Source: Staphylococcus sp. MI 10-1553 (GTDB taxonomy: Bacteria > Bacillota > Bacilli > Staphylococcales > Staphylococcaceae). From it: DNA of 64,000 bases. Positions 1-9,810 of the stretch are shown here, one piece after another. Below the pieces are notes generated by a model, which saw only the letters and a program-made list of their open reading frames with translations, was not told where the DNA came from and made no database searches. The number at the start of each line of letters is the position of its first letter. Positions within the stretch are counted from its first letter, which is position 1. The position numbers and the translations under genes are program-made. The stretch is taken from the NCBI RefSeq assembly GCF_010365305.1, contig NZ_CP048279.1, positions 930,001-994,000 of the forward strand. The letters are read 5' to 3'.

Positions 1-762
1 GCACCAGCAGCATCAACTGCACCAGCAGCATCAGCACCAGCAGTTTCAACTGAAGATGAATTCCCTGAAACAACAGAAAAAATCTCTGCAATGCGTAAAG
101 CAATCGCAAAAGCAATGGTGAACTCTAAACATACTGCACCTCACGTAACATTAATGGACGAAATTGATGTTCAAGAGTTATGGGATCACCGTAAGAAATT
201 TAAAGAAATTGCTGCTGAACAAGGTACTAAATTAACATTCTTACCTTATGTTGTTAAAGCTTTAGTATCAGCATTGAAAAAATATCCAGCACTTAACACT
301 TCATTTAACGAAGAAGCTGGCGAAGTTGTACAAAAACATTACTGGAACATTGGTATCGCAGCAGATACAGACAGAGGTCTTTTGGTACCTGTTGTTAAAC
401 ATGCTGACCGTAAATCAATCTTCCAAATCTCAGATGAAATTAACGAACTTGCTGTGAAAGCACGTGACGGTAAATTAACATCTGACGAAATGAAAGGTGC
501 AACATGTACAATCAGTAACATCGGTTCTGCAGGTGGTCAATGGTTCACACCAGTTATCAACCACCCAGAAGTTGCAATCTTAGGTATTGGTCGTATCGCT
601 CAAAAACCAATCGTTAAAGATGGCGAAATCGTTGCAGCGCCTGTGTTAGCATTATCACTAAGCTTTGACCACAGACAAATTGATGGTGCAACTGGTCAAA
701 ATGCAATGAACCACATCAAGCGTTTATTAAACAATCCAGAACTATTATTAATGGAGGGGTAA
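1..762 (+). CDS. pdhC: Dihydrolipoamide acetyltransferase, pyruvate dehydrogenase E2 (5' end outside window)
   Basis: The reading frame is open from base 1 and ends at 762, so the lipoyl and most of the linker regions lie upstream of the window. The first residues are an Ala/Pro/Ser-rich flexible linker ([15 protein letters not shown]), then a catalytic 2-oxoacid dehydrogenase acyltransferase domain. That domain has the active-site motif [12 protein letters not shown] near the C terminus and the [10 protein letters not shown] segment. E2 forms the core of the complex and transfers acetyl from lipoyl to CoA. The stop is three bases before the pdhD start, as in the conserved pdhABCD operon. Confidence 0.97.
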   Translation, partial: APAASTAPAASAPAVSTEDEFPETTEKISAMRKAIAKAMVNSKHTAPHVTLMDEIDVQELWDHRKKFKEIAAEQGTKLTFLPYVVKALVSALKKYPALNTSFNEEAGEVVQKHYWNIGIAADTDRGLLVPVVKHADRKSIFQISDEINELAVKARDGKLTSDEMKGATCTISNIGSAGGQWFTPVINHPEVAILGIGRIAQKPIVKDGEIVAAPVLALSLSFDHRQIDGATGQNAMNHIKRLLNNPELLLMEG

Positions 763-765
763 AAT

Positions 766-2172
766 ATGGTAGTCGGAGATTTTCCAATTGAAACAGATAC
801 TATTGTCATTGGGGCAGGTCCTGGTGGCTATGTTGCAGCAATTCGTGCAGCACAGTTAGGTCAAAAAGTAACGATCGTTGAAAAAGGCAATTTAGGTGGC
901 GTATGCTTAAACGTAGGTTGTATTCCTTCAAAAGCATTATTAAACGTATCTCACCGTTTCGAACAAGCGCAACACGGTGCAGACTTAGGTATCACTGCTG
1001 AGAACGTATCTTTAGATTTCGATAAAGTACAATCTTTTAAAGGTTCAGTCGTTAACAAATTAACTGGCGGTGTTGAATCATTATTAAAAGGAAACAAAGT
1101 TGAAATCGTTCGCGGTGAAGCTTACTTCGTTGATGAACACAGCTTACGTGTTATGGACGATAAGAGCGCACAAACTTACAACTTCAAAAATGCTATCGTA
1201 GCAACAGGTTCACGTCCAATTCAGATTCCTAACTTCGAATTCGGTGGTCGTATCCTTGACTCTACTGGTGCGTTGAACTTACAAGAAGTACCTAAAAAAT
1301 TAGTTGTCGTTGGTGGCGGCTACATTGGTTCTGAATTAGGTACTGCCTATGCTAACTTTGGTACTGAAGTTACAATTCTTGAAGGTGCAAAAGAAATCCT
1401 TGGTGGTTTCGAAAAACAAATGGTTGCACCCGTTAAAAAAGAAATGAAAGCAAAAGGCATGATCATCGAAACAGAAGCTTTAGCTAAATCAGCTGAAGAA
1501 ACTGATAACGGTGTTAAAGTGACCTACGAAGTTAAAGGTGAAGAGAAAACAATCGAAGCTGACTACGTATTAGTCACTGTAGGTCGTCGTCCAAACACTG
1601 ACGAACTTGGTTTAGAAGAAGTTGGCGTGAAATTAACTGACCGCGGTTTAGTTGAAGTTGACAAGCAAAGCCGTACATCTGTTGACAGTATCTATGCAAT
1701 TGGTGATATCGTTCCAGGCTTACCACTTGCACACAAAGCAAGCTACGAAGCTAAAATCGCAGCTGAAGCTATTGCAGGACAAAATTCAGAAGTGGATTAC
1801 ATCGGTATGCCTGCTGTATGTTTCACTGAACCAGAATTAGCTCAAGTAGGTTACACTGAAGCACAAGCGAAAGAAGAAGGTCTTGACATCAAAGCTTCTA
1901 AGTTCCCTTACCAAGCGAATGGCCGTGCATTATCGTTAAATGATACAAACGGTTTCGTTAAACTTGTAACACTTAAAGAAGATGACACGCTTATCGGTGC
2001 ACAAGTTGTGGGTACGAACGCTTCAGACGTTATTGCTGAACTTGGTTTAGCCATTGAAGCAGGTATGAACGCTGAAGATATCGCTTTAACAGTTCACGCT
2101 CACCCAACATTAGGTGAAATGAGCATGGAAGCTGCTGAAAAAGCTTTAGGTTTACCAATTCACACAATGTAA
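766..2172 (+). CDS. pdhD: Dihydrolipoamide dehydrogenase (E3)
   Basis: A 468-residue flavoprotein that reoxidises dihydrolipoamide with NAD+, serving pyruvate dehydrogenase and usually other 2-oxoacid complexes. An N-terminal FAD-binding [10 protein letters not shown] motif is followed by the redox disulfide [17 protein letters not shown] second GGGYIGSE dinucleotide motif binds NAD, and the C-terminal HAHPTLGE carries the catalytic His-Glu pair. The start has the Shine-Dalgarno sequence GGAGGGG and lies three bases after pdhC, so translation is probably coupled. A strong terminator follows, making it the last gene of the operon. Confidence 0.97.
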   Translation: MVVGDFPIETDTIVIGAGPGGYVAAIRAAQLGQKVTIVEKGNLGGVCLNVGCIPSKALLNVSHRFEQAQHGADLGITAENVSLDFDKVQSFKGSVVNKLTGGVESLLKGNKVEIVRGEAYFVDEHSLRVMDDKSAQTYNFKNAIVATGSRPIQIPNFEFGGRILDSTGALNLQEVPKKLVVVGGGYIGSELGTAYANFGTEVTILEGAKEILGGFEKQMVAPVKKEMKAKGMIIETEALAKSAEETDNGVKVTYEVKGEEKTIEADYVLVTVGRRPNTDELGLEEVGVKLTDRGLVEVDKQSRTSVDSIYAIGDIVPGLPLAHKASYEAKIAAEAIAGQNSEVDYIGMPAVCFTEPELAQVGYTEAQAKEEGLDIKASKFPYQANGRALSLNDTNGFVKLVTLKEDDTLIGAQVVGTNASDVIAELGLAIEAGMNAEDIALTVHAHPTLGEMSMEAAEKALGLPIHTM

Positions 2173-2188
2173 TAATAGTTGAATAGAT

Positions 2189-2225
2189 AAGGGACTGTGC
2201 ATGAATTTGTGCAGTCTCTTTTTTA
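2189..2225 (+). terminator. Rho-independent terminator of the pdh operon
   Basis: The arms AGGGACTGTGCA and TGTGCAGTCTCT pair with a few G-U contacts around a short AT loop and are followed by a run of T. It sits 17 bases past the pdhD stop. Confidence 0.9.
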
Positions 2226-2365
2226 ATTTAATGCGCATATTGTCTAATGATAAATGGAAAAGCGAATAAATGCACAATAACCCAATCCATAATGGCAAGC
2301 ACTTTAAAACTGACACAAAATGATTTATAGTCAACATGAAAGTTCAATCATAAAGGAGTGAAATG

Positions 2366-2638
2366 ATGGAATACACATATCCGATAGATGTCGACTGGTC
2401 TCAAGAAGAAATGGTGGCTGTCGTCTCATTTTTTAACGCCATCGAATCGTATTACGAAAGTCAAATTGAACGTGAAACACTCATGACACGATACCGTGAA
2501 TTTAAGCAAGTTGTCCCAGGCAAAGCAGACGAAAAAAATCTCTTCAATGATTTCAAAAAGCAGAGTGGCTACGACAGTTATCAAGTCATTCAAGAAGCGA
2601 AACTACATCCTGATCAAAAAACTTTAAAGAACAGCTAA
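2366..2638 (+). CDS. UPF0223 family protein
   Basis: A 90-residue acidic soluble protein of the UPF0223 family, which is conserved in Firmicutes, usually found next to pdhD, and of unknown function. Typical features are the opening MEYTYPIDVDW, the helical FFNAIESYYE segment and the KQVVPGKADEKNLFNDFKK stretch. Two ATG codons adjoin at 2363 and 2366. The second is preferred because AGGAG lies seven bases before it and because family members begin with MEYxYPID. No membrane segment or signal peptide is seen. It is not clearly co-transcribed with the pdh genes, given the terminator between them. Confidence 0.85.
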   Translation: MEYTYPIDVDWSQEEMVAVVSFFNAIESYYESQIERETLMTRYREFKQVVPGKADEKNLFNDFKKQSGYDSYQVIQEAKLHPDQKTLKNS

Positions 2639-2693
2639 AAAGGTATTGTAATTTAGTGCGCGATTTGTTATTTTTATTAAGCATTAAACCAAA

Positions 2694-2712
2694 TGTTTAG
2701 TAAAAGTAAACA
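2694..2712. promoter_or_regulatory. Inverted repeat ahead of the pot regulator (candidate operator)
   Basis: TGTTTA and TAAACA form a dyad separated by seven bases. It lies 18 bases before the Shine-Dalgarno of the XRE-cupin regulator. Its location suits autoregulation by that protein. This is inference; no matching promoter core was convincingly placed. Confidence 0.35.
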
Positions 2713-2740
2713 AGTCGCTTTTTTTGAGTGGAGGGACTCT

Positions 2741-3280
2741 ATGGAGATTGGACAAAAGATAAAAAATTTAAGACGTTTAAAAAACTTAACGCAAGAGGAA
2801 CTTGGAGAACGTACGGATTTGTCTAAAGGTTATATTTCTCAAATAGAAAGTAATAAAACGTCACCCAATATGGAAACTTTTTTAAATATTTTAGAGGTGC
2901 TTGGAACGTCACCACGCGATTTTTTTGATGACAAACAAGTAGCGAAAGTGCATTATCCAAAAAGTGAACAGTTAAGTTACTGTGAAGATGAAAAGGGTTA
3001 TTATTTGCAGTGGCCTGTGAAACGTTCAAATGAGTTTGATATGGAGCCGTTATTGCTCACATTGGAACCACACGCTTCATATAAAGATTTTCAGCCGTCG
3101 ACATCGGATACTTTCGTCTACTGTTTAGAAGGGGCGGTGACTTTAACTTTAGGGGAGCAACAATATACTGCAGAAGAGGGAGATGCATTATATTTTAAAG
3201 CGCTGGCTACTCATCGTTTATCGAATACAAGTCAAGTGAGTGCGAAATTGATGATTGTTGCAACGTCATCGTATTTATAG
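2741..3280 (+). CDS. XRE-family regulator with C-terminal cupin domain
   Basis: A 179-residue two-domain regulator. Residues about 1-60 form a helix-turn-helix with the recognition segment [20 protein letters not shown]. Residues about 105-179 form a cupin sensor ([13 protein letters not shown]...[16 protein letters not shown]). Proteins of this PuuR/CdhR-like type sense small ligands, and its place at the head of potABCD suggests control of polyamine uptake (inference). A longer frame starts at 2693, but ATG 2741 has GGAGG six bases ahead and begins directly with the DNA-binding domain. The stop is 14 bases before potA, so it is probably the first gene of the operon. Confidence 0.9.
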   Translation: MEIGQKIKNLRRLKNLTQEELGERTDLSKGYISQIESNKTSPNMETFLNILEVLGTSPRDFFDDKQVAKVHYPKSEQLSYCEDEKGYYLQWPVKRSNEFDMEPLLLTLEPHASYKDFQPSTSDTFVYCLEGAVTLTLGEQQYTAEEGDALYFKALATHRLSNTSQVSAKLMIVATSSYL

Positions 3281-3294
3281 GAGGTTTTAAAGAA

Positions 3295-4395
3295 TTGAGC
3301 GAATTACTAAAGTTTAAAAATGTTACAAAAAAATATGATACAACGACCATTTTGAATGATATTGATTTAGAAATCGAATCAGGACATTTTTATACCATTT
3401 TAGGACCATCTGGTTGTGGTAAAACAACAATGTTGAAATTGATTGCTGGCTTTGAAACTCCCGATGCAGGAGAAGTGATTTATTTAGGGAAAAACATTAA
3501 TCAACTTCCAGCCAATCAACGTCAAGTGAACACAGTTTTCCAAGACTATGCGTTGTTTCCACATTTGAACGTCTATGATAACGTTGCATTTGGGTTAAAG
3601 TTAAAAAAGATGAAAAAAGATCAAATAGAGAAAAAAGTAACAGAAGCGTTAAAACTCGTTAAATTAGAAGACTATATGTACAGCGAGATTCATGCGTTAA
3701 GTGGGGGCCAAAAACAACGTATTGCAATGGCTCGTGCAATTGTTAATGAACCTGAAATATTGTTATTAGATGAGTCTTTATCAGCACTAGATTTAAAGTT
3801 ACGTACAGAGATGCAATATGAGTTGCGCGAATTACAATCACGCTTAGGCATTACGTTCGTATTCGTCACACATGATCAGGAGGAAGCACTTGCTTTAAGT
3901 GACTTCATTTTTGTCATGCGAGCAGGTAAAATCGAACAGTTTGGGACGCCGCTTGATATTTACGATGAACCGGTCAACCGCTTCGTAGCAGACTTTATTG
4001 GCGAGTCGAACATTGTTGAGGGGACGATGGTTAAAGACTATGTAGTGAACATTTACGGACAAGATTTTGACTGTGTCGATAAAGATATCCCACCTCAAAC
4101 TTTAGTCGATGTTGTCATTCGTCCGGAAGATATTACACTCGTACCGGAAGAAGAAGGGCTGTTTAAAGCGACTGTGACGAGCTCGTTATTTAGAGGCGTG
4201 CACTATGAGATGATTTGTGAAGATCGCAAAGGTTATGAGTGGATGATTCAGTCAACGAAAAATGCAGAGATTGGAACACGTGTAGGGTTAGATTTTGAAC
4301 CTGAAGCCATTCACATCATGGTACCGGGTGAAACAGAAGAAGAGTTCGACAAACGTATTGAAGGTTATGGAGATTTGAATCATGAAACACATTAA
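3295..4395 (+). CDS. potA: Spermidine/putrescine ABC transporter ATP-binding protein
   Basis: This 366-residue ATPase energises polyamine import with PotB, PotC and PotD. It shows the Walker [11 protein letters not shown]-loop [10 protein letters not shown], signature LSGGQKQR, Walker [13 protein letters not shown] and H-loop VTHDQ in order, then a C-terminal TOBE-type regulatory domain from about residue 240. The start is a TTG codon with GGAGG 10 bases before it. No ATG lies near, and the next codons fit family N termini. It overlaps potB by 14 bases, in keeping with one operon. Confidence 0.96.
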   Translation: MSELLKFKNVTKKYDTTTILNDIDLEIESGHFYTILGPSGCGKTTMLKLIAGFETPDAGEVIYLGKNINQLPANQRQVNTVFQDYALFPHLNVYDNVAFGLKLKKMKKDQIEKKVTEALKLVKLEDYMYSEIHALSGGQKQRIAMARAIVNEPEILLLDESLSALDLKLRTEMQYELRELQSRLGITFVFVTHDQEEALALSDFIFVMRAGKIEQFGTPLDIYDEPVNRFVADFIGESNIVEGTMVKDYVVNIYGQDFDCVDKDIPPQTLVDVVIRPEDITLVPEEEGLFKATVTSSLFRGVHYEMICEDRKGYEWMIQSTKNAEIGTRVGLDFEPEAIHIMVPGETEEEFDKRIEGYGDLNHETH

Positions 4396-5188
4396 TCGTT
4401 GGCTCGCTATACCGTATTTACTTTGGATGGTTTTCTTCATTGTTATTCCAGTCATTTTACTCTGTTACTTTTCATTCGTTGACGATCATGGGCATTTCAC
4501 ATTGATGAATTACGAACAGTTTTTCTCTGTCCGCTATATGAGAATGCTATTTGAGTCTATAGTTTATGCGACTTTAATTACGCTGATTTGTTTATTAGTA
4601 AGTTATCCAGCAGCTTATTTCATTCACCAATCACGTCACGCAGCGTCTTGGTTGTTGGTGATGATTATTCCGACATGGATGAATTTACTACTTAAGACAT
4701 ATGCATTTATTGGGATTTTCAGTCATGATGGTCTTATCAATAAAATTTTGATGACTTTGAACATTCCATCTCAATCGATTTTATTTACCGCACCTGCATT
4801 TATTTTTGTAGCAGCGTATATTTATATACCATTCATGTTGTTGCCAATCTACAACAGTATGAAAGATATCCCAAATCAGCTGTTTTTCGCAGCTCAAGAT
4901 TTAGGCGCGAATACGTTTACTGTCATTCGTAAAGTATTGCTTCCTTTAACAGCTGAAGGGATCAAAACAGGAATTCAAGTGACATTTATTCCTGCGTTGT
5001 CACTCTTCATGATTACGAGACTGATCGCTGGTAACAAAGTCATCAATATTGGTACAGCGATTGAAGAGCAATTTTTAGTCATTCAAAACTTTGGAATGGG
5101 TTCGACAATTGCGCTCTTCTTAGTGTTATTCATGGCATTGGTTATGATTTTAACACGTAGTAAGCATAAGGGAGGCGCTTCAAAATGA
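4382..5188 (+). CDS. potB: Spermidine/putrescine ABC transporter permease
   Basis: A 268-residue inner membrane permease of the PotB/CysTW type with about six hydrophobic segments. It has the EAA-like cytoplasmic loop [21 protein letters not shown], which contacts the ATPase. The start codon lies inside the end of potA with GGAGAT ahead. The stop overlaps the potC start by four bases. It pairs with potC to form the channel for polyamines. Confidence 0.95.
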   Translation: MKHINRWLAIPYLLWMVFFIVIPVILLCYFSFVDDHGHFTLMNYEQFFSVRYMRMLFESIVYATLITLICLLVSYPAAYFIHQSRHAASWLLVMIIPTWMNLLLKTYAFIGIFSHDGLINKILMTLNIPSQSILFTAPAFIFVAAYIYIPFMLLPIYNSMKDIPNQLFFAAQDLGANTFTVIRKVLLPLTAEGIKTGIQVTFIPALSLFMITRLIAGNKVINIGTAIEEQFLVIQNFGMGSTIALFLVLFMALVMILTRSKHKGGASK

Positions 5189-5997
5189 GATGGTATGGAA
5201 AGTTTTATTTAATCGCGATGTTAGTTGTATTATACTTGCCCATTTTCTTTTTAGTGCTGTACTCGTTTAATAGTGCTGGCAATATGGTGCAGTTTGAAGG
5301 CTTTACGTGGGAACATTATCAAACTTTATTTGACAACAAACGTTTACTTCAAGTTGTATTTAATACGATTGCGGTAGCGTTATTAGCAGCTGGTATTGCG
5401 ACCCTCATTGGGATATTCGGTGCCCTATTATTGTACCAATTGCGCAATCAAACAGTTAAAATTTCGCTATTAACGTTAAATAACGTGCTCATGGTGTCAT
5501 CAGATGTTGTTATCGGTGCGTCATTTTTAATTATGTTTACTGCACTAGGACATTTTACAGGATTTGGATTAGGCTTTACGTCTGTCCTCATCTCACATAT
5601 CGCGTTTTGTATTCCGATCGTTGTCATTATCGTACTGCCAAAGTTGTATGAAATGAACGATTCGATTATGAATGCAGCACGTGATTTAGGTGCGTCAGAG
5701 TTTCAATTGTTAAGTAAAGTCGTGATTCCGCATATTATGCCGGGAATTATCAGTGGCTTTTTCATGGCATTAACGTACTCATTAGATGATTTTACAGTGA
5801 GTTTCTTCGTTACCGGAAATGGCTTCAGCGTATTATCGGTAGAAGTTTATTCTATGGCTCGACGCGGTATTAGTATGGAGATTAATGCAATTTCTACTAT
5901 TCTGTTTGCTTTAATTATGCTCGGTTTATTGATTTATCAAGTGATTCAACGTCAAAAACAAAAAATTCAATCCAATAAAAGAGGTGTGTCATTATGA
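5185..5997 (+). CDS. potC: Spermidine/putrescine ABC transporter permease
   Basis: The second permease of the importer, 270 residues, with about six membrane segments and the ATPase-docking loop AARDLGASEFQLLSKVVIPH. The Shine-Dalgarno GGGAGG sits inside the end of potB, and the genes overlap through ATGA. The next gene potD overlaps its end in the same way. The tight overlaps indicate coupled translation of the transporter subunits. Confidence 0.95.
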   Translation: MRWYGKFYLIAMLVVLYLPIFFLVLYSFNSAGNMVQFEGFTWEHYQTLFDNKRLLQVVFNTIAVALLAAGIATLIGIFGALLLYQLRNQTVKISLLTLNNVLMVSSDVVIGASFLIMFTALGHFTGFGLGFTSVLISHIAFCIPIVVIIVLPKLYEMNDSIMNAARDLGASEFQLLSKVVIPHIMPGIISGFFMALTYSLDDFTVSFFVTGNGFSVLSVEVYSMARRGISMEINAISTILFALIMLGLLIYQVIQRQKQKIQSNKRGVSL

Positions 5998-7067
5998 AAC
6001 AATTAATACAGCTCGTTGGTGGTGCACTGCTATTGGGTTTAATCAGCTTAGGCGTCGGGTATTGGATTAATCATGACGGTATAGGTGGCAAACAACAAGA
6101 GAAACTTTACGTCTACAACTGGGGTGAATACATTGACCCCGAGTTGTTAGACCAATTTGAAGAAGAAACCGGTATTAAAGTCGTCTATGAAACATTTGAT
6201 TCAAACGAGGCAATGGAAGCGAAAATTCGAAACGGCGGCACACATTATGATGTCGCATTCCCGAGTGACTATACCATTGAAAAGATGAAAAAAGAACATT
6301 TGTTACGACCACTTGATCATAAAAAGATTCCAAATATGAAGCACCTCGATCCGTATTATATGAATCAACCGTTCGACCGTAAAAATGAATATTCTATGCC
6401 ATACTTTTTTGGTACGGTCGGTATTTTATATGATAAAGAAAAATATGAGGATATCGATTTTAACAGCTGGAGCGCATTGAAAGATCCACGACTTAAAAAT
6501 GATGTGCTCTTAGTCGATGGTGCACGCGAAATTATGGGCATTTCATTGAATAGTTTAGGGTACAGTTTAAATGATAAAAATCCTGAACATCTCAAACAAG
6601 CGGAACAGCACCTTAAAACTTTTGCGCCAAACATTCGTGGTGTCGTGGGTGATGAGATTCAAATGATGCTAGAACAACATGAAGCGAGTGTAGCTGTTAT
6701 TTGGAGTGGCTCAGCAGCACCTGTTTTCCATGAAGATGAACGCTTTGATTATGTGGTTCCGAAAGAAGGTTCAAATTTGTGGTTTGATAATATGGTTATT
6801 CCTAAGACAGCACAAAATGTGGAAGGTGCGCACAAGTTTATCAATTTCTTGTTAGACCCAGAAGTGAATAAACAAAATACCGAATGGGTGGAATATGCAA
6901 CACCTAATGAAACAGCGAGAAAGCAATTACCAGAAGAGATTCGTGATGATGAGCGTGTTTATCCGACACGTGAAGAACAAAAAAGGCTAGAAGTCTATCA
7001 TGATTTAGGGCCAGATGTTTTAAGTGAATACAACGAACGTTTTCTTAATTTTAAAATGGCGCTTTAA
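5994..7067 (+). CDS. potD: Spermidine/putrescine substrate-binding protein
   Basis: A 357-residue extracellular polyamine-binding protein. A hydrophobic N-terminal segment (GGALLLGLISLGVGYWI) is followed by the typical mature start LYVYNWGEYIDPELL and the ligand-pocket region HYDVAFPSDYTIEKM. No lipobox cysteine is present after the hydrophobic stretch, so it is probably held by an uncleaved membrane anchor and not as a lipoprotein (inference). It is the last pot gene and overlaps potC by four bases. Confidence 0.95.
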   Translation: MKQLIQLVGGALLLGLISLGVGYWINHDGIGGKQQEKLYVYNWGEYIDPELLDQFEEETGIKVVYETFDSNEAMEAKIRNGGTHYDVAFPSDYTIEKMKKEHLLRPLDHKKIPNMKHLDPYYMNQPFDRKNEYSMPYFFGTVGILYDKEKYEDIDFNSWSALKDPRLKNDVLLVDGAREIMGISLNSLGYSLNDKNPEHLKQAEQHLKTFAPNIRGVVGDEIQMMLEQHEASVAVIWSGSAAPVFHEDERFDYVVPKEGSNLWFDNMVIPKTAQNVEGAHKFINFLLDPEVNKQNTEWVEYATPNETARKQLPEEIRDDERVYPTREEQKRLEVYHDLGPDVLSEYNERFLNFKMAL

Positions 7068-7138
7068 CTGCGAGTGTAGTGATTTCGCCAAAGTTTAGTT
7101 ATAATGAGGAGAGTAAGATAAATATGAGGAGTGAAAGC

Positions 7139-8158
7139 ATGGCAGGAGAAACATATACACATATTAGTCGTCCTGTGAATCGACTCGCCGAAAAAATATT
7201 AGGTTGGTTGAGTTGGCTATTGCTGCTAGGTACTACTGTAGTCGCGATGTTTTTTGGCTTAGTTTTGTTTAGTAGTGAAAGTTCAATTCAAAGTTTAGAA
7301 AACAGTATTGCAAATAACGCGACATTACAAGAGTTATTAACCAACAATAATATGAATGCGACACAGTTTGTCATCATGTTACAAAATGGTGTATGGGCAT
7401 TTATCGTATATTTAATCATATGTCTATTGATTTCATTCCTAGCACTGATTTCAATGAACCACCGTATCGTATCAGGTTTGTTATTTTTACTTGTGGCGAT
7501 CGTTACTTTACCGTTATTCTTTATCTTAGTGCCACTCTTCTTCTTTATCATTGCGCTCATGATGTTCATTAGAAAAGAGAAGTATGAAGTGGTACCGACA
7601 TATTATGATGACGATTACCCATATGGGCCATATGCGACTCATGGACCACAAGACTATCAACAACCTGAGATGTATCGTGAACCTGTTGCATACTCAGAAA
7701 ATGAACGTCCATCAACTAAATCGTATCGAACTTATGAAGAAACATCTACTTATGAATCTTCAACAGTAAACGACGATGAACCAGAAGTGTTATCACGATC
7801 TGCTAAATATCATCAAAAGGCACAAAAGCATCAAGAGGTTTCTCAAGCAGATGATATGGCAGATGAAGCGGACGATACATTAGTGTATGACAGTCGAGCA
7901 ATGTCAAGAAATGTCGAACAACGTCAACAAGATGATGAAATGATGTCAGATGAAGATACAGAAAGTGAAGCGGCATCAATGTCTAGAGCGGAAATGAAAC
8001 AACAACGAAAAGAAGAAAAGAAAGCGCGTAAAGCATACGAAAAAGAACAACGTAAGCTTCGACCAAGTGCTTCCTCACAACGACGTCAAAATTATGATGA
8101 TCGGATGAAATTACAACAAGACCGTTCAAAAAATGATTCACAAATAGACAAGGATTAA
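7139..8158 (+). CDS. DUF4064-type membrane protein with long charged tail
   Basis: A 339-residue protein of unknown function. The first third has three hydrophobic segments: one near residues 22-45, and a pair around 95-140 ending in FFIIALMMFIRK. The remainder is a hydrophilic, low-complexity tail rich in Glu, Asp, Gln, Ser and Lys, with a basic KQQRKEEKKARKAYEKEQRK stretch. The frame extends back to 7079, but ATG 7139 has AGGAG seven bases before it. The neighbour at 8390 is a shorter paralogue with the same membrane layout, so a tandem duplication is likely. Staphylococci keep such genes behind potD. Confidence 0.8.
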   Translation: MAGETYTHISRPVNRLAEKILGWLSWLLLLGTTVVAMFFGLVLFSSESSIQSLENSIANNATLQELLTNNNMNATQFVIMLQNGVWAFIVYLIICLLISFLALISMNHRIVSGLLFLLVAIVTLPLFFILVPLFFFIIALMMFIRKEKYEVVPTYYDDDYPYGPYATHGPQDYQQPEMYREPVAYSENERPSTKSYRTYEETSTYESSTVNDDEPEVLSRSAKYHQKAQKHQEVSQADDMADEADDTLVYDSRAMSRNVEQRQQDDEMMSDEDTESEAASMSRAEMKQQRKEEKKARKAYEKEQRKLRPSASSQRRQNYDDRMKLQQDRSKNDSQIDKD

Positions 8159-8172
8159 TAAGATATATATAT

Positions 8173-8264
8173 AAGCGGATAGGTCACTTGATGTGATACA
8201 CACGGCAATACTCGGTTTGAGGAGAGTCGGACAAGTATGACATTAAAGGTTGCCTATCCGCTTT
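8173..8264 (+). ncRNA. Structured element closed by an 11-bp stem (candidate small RNA or terminator)
   Basis: AAGCGGATAGG at 8173-8183 is perfectly complementary to CCTATCCGCTT at 8253-8263, enclosing 69 bases. Inside are small hairpins such as TCAC-TTGAT-GTGA and CTC-GGTTT-GAG. A short T-run follows. The loop is much larger than in an ordinary terminator, so a multi-branched RNA is possible. No known RNA family was recognised. Confidence 0.45.
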
Positions 8265-8389
8265 TGTTATGTCATATTATTTTATAGATAGGTACACATA
8301 TAAATTAAAACTGATAAATTTAGTGAAAAAATTAAAGTAGGGTTTATTTTAATTAAAACAGGTAATATACTAATCAAGGAGGGTTTTAG

Positions 8390-9088
8390 ATGACAAATCA
8401 ATATACGTATAATGAACAACAGAATAATCAAGTGCGTTCAAGGGATTTGAATGGTACACAAAAACCGTTTAAACGCACGGTTGAAAAAGTATTAAGCTGG
8501 GTTGGAATTGTGTTACATATTATTTGGATTTTGCTATTAGTAGGCTTTGTTCAAGTACTCCAAACACCAGAATTCCAACAAGAAATTGAAGCGACAGGTC
8601 AAGATATTGCACAGTTAGACAATATAGGTTCAAGTACATTTCTATTAGCATTAATTCCGATTGTGTTAGCGATTGTTGCAGTGTTTATCTTTAAAAAGAA
8701 CATTTTAGCGGGTATTCTGTTAATTTTAGCAGCTGCGACAGGTTTCTTTTTAACGATGAGTTTAATTTCTGCAGTATTATGGTTGATTGCCGGTATTATG
8801 CTGATCGTGCGTAAACCTAAACGCCAAGATACTGTGATGTACCATGAAAATGACAATGCAAATAATGTCGACCGTCAGCAAGCCACAACAGCTGATCCTT
8901 ATGTTTATGGTAACGATACAACAAAATCAGTGAGTGATGAACATCGTGTTGAACGTGAGTCGAATTTTAACCGAGAAAACCATCATGAAGAACGCAATGG
9001 TTATGAACAAAATATTAAAGACGATACAACAGGCGTAAAAAAAGATCTGAATGAAAGTAAAGACGAAACAGAAGACCGTCTTCGTTAA
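8390..9088 (+). CDS. DUF4064 domain membrane protein
   Basis: A 232-residue protein of unknown function. The N-terminal 30 residues are polar, then three or four membrane segments lie between about residues 35 and 140 (VLSWVGIVLHIIWILLLVG, TFLLALIPIVLAIVAVFIF, ILAGILLILAAATGFFL, ISAVLWLIAGIMLIV). A polar Asn/Glu/Arg-rich cytoplasmic tail follows. It is a paralogue of the preceding gene. The start has AAGGAGGG at good distance. A terminator follows at 9100. Confidence 0.82.
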   Translation: MTNQYTYNEQQNNQVRSRDLNGTQKPFKRTVEKVLSWVGIVLHIIWILLLVGFVQVLQTPEFQQEIEATGQDIAQLDNIGSSTFLLALIPIVLAIVAVFIFKKNILAGILLILAAATGFFLTMSLISAVLWLIAGIMLIVRKPKRQDTVMYHENDNANNVDRQQATTADPYVYGNDTTKSVSDEHRVERESNFNRENHHEERNGYEQNIKDDTTGVKKDLNESKDETEDRLR

Positions 9089-9099
9089 TCGTACAACAT

Positions 9100-9144
9100 C
9101 TCAAGTATGTTTGGGTTTTATCCCAGAATGCTTGGGATTTTTTA
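9100..9144 (+). terminator. Rho-independent terminator
   Basis: A long imperfect stem runs CTCAAGTATGTTTGGG with TCCCAGAATGCTTGGG around a four-base loop, followed by TTTTTTA. It lies 12 bases after the DUF4064 gene. Confidence 0.85.
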
Positions 9145-9255
9145 TTTCTGAGACATTGTGTTGCAACGTTATTTTGTTTTCATGAATTTAAGTGGCAAAA
9201 TTAGGCGCAAGGAAAATGAATATAAAAAAGAAGACGGGGATGGGACACAAAAATC

Positions 9256-9757
9256 ATTGATGCAGTATTCTTGTTTAACTTGCCCTCTCCCTACAATTTG
9301 TGTTTTTGATTGCCCTCATGGCTTCGCGTTTCCTAAGGGCTGACCCTCCGACTAACCAACACTTGATTAAATTGTTATATTTGTTGAGGCGTTAGTGGAT
9401 TTTGGGAGCAGTACAGAAATCTCATGTGCAACAAAGATTTCATCGTACTGCCCCGGCAAGGCTGACTAGACTTCTCAAAAGCATGCCCATTGAGAAGTCA
9501 GACAGCTACTGCGATAAACAGCAACCACTATTAAAGTAAAGAAGTGACTGTTAGTAGTATGCCCTCATTCCCTCAGGAGTTTCAGCCTTCTGGGCAATCT
9601 TACATTAAATAAAGTCAAACTGAGGGTAAGTTTATGAAATCAAGAAAACAATAGCATCAATTTTGGTATCCCATTCACCCTCATTTTTTGACTGCTTTTT
9701 AAATCATTAATGAATCATAAATCTATGAATGGATGGGATGGAAAACTTAATATCCCA
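9256..9757 (+). repeat. Dispersed intergenic repeat, copy A (about 500 bp)
   Basis: This stretch matches 30174-30679 over its whole length and, inverted, 38398-38692 over its middle part. It has no convincing gene. Conserved hairpins include GCAGTAC...GTACTGC at 9408-9451, with GAAATCT/AGATTTC stacked inside. A second is GACTTCTCAA...TTGAGAAGTC at 9469-9499, flanked by GCTG/CAGC. A CTGAGGG segment near the end is shared with copy B. The copy lies between convergent genes. The rest of the 9145-9810 gap shows nothing else, apart from a GGGATGGGACA motif just before the repeat. Confidence 0.85.
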
Positions 9758-9810
9758 GACCCGCAGAGTTCATAATTGAATAGAAAATAAGCAATCACAA
9801 AATTTTGATG

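Noticed and set aside
9158..9343. Open frame of 61 codons on the plus strand
   Set aside because: It lies inside repeat copy A, has no ribosome site and is not kept in copies B and C.
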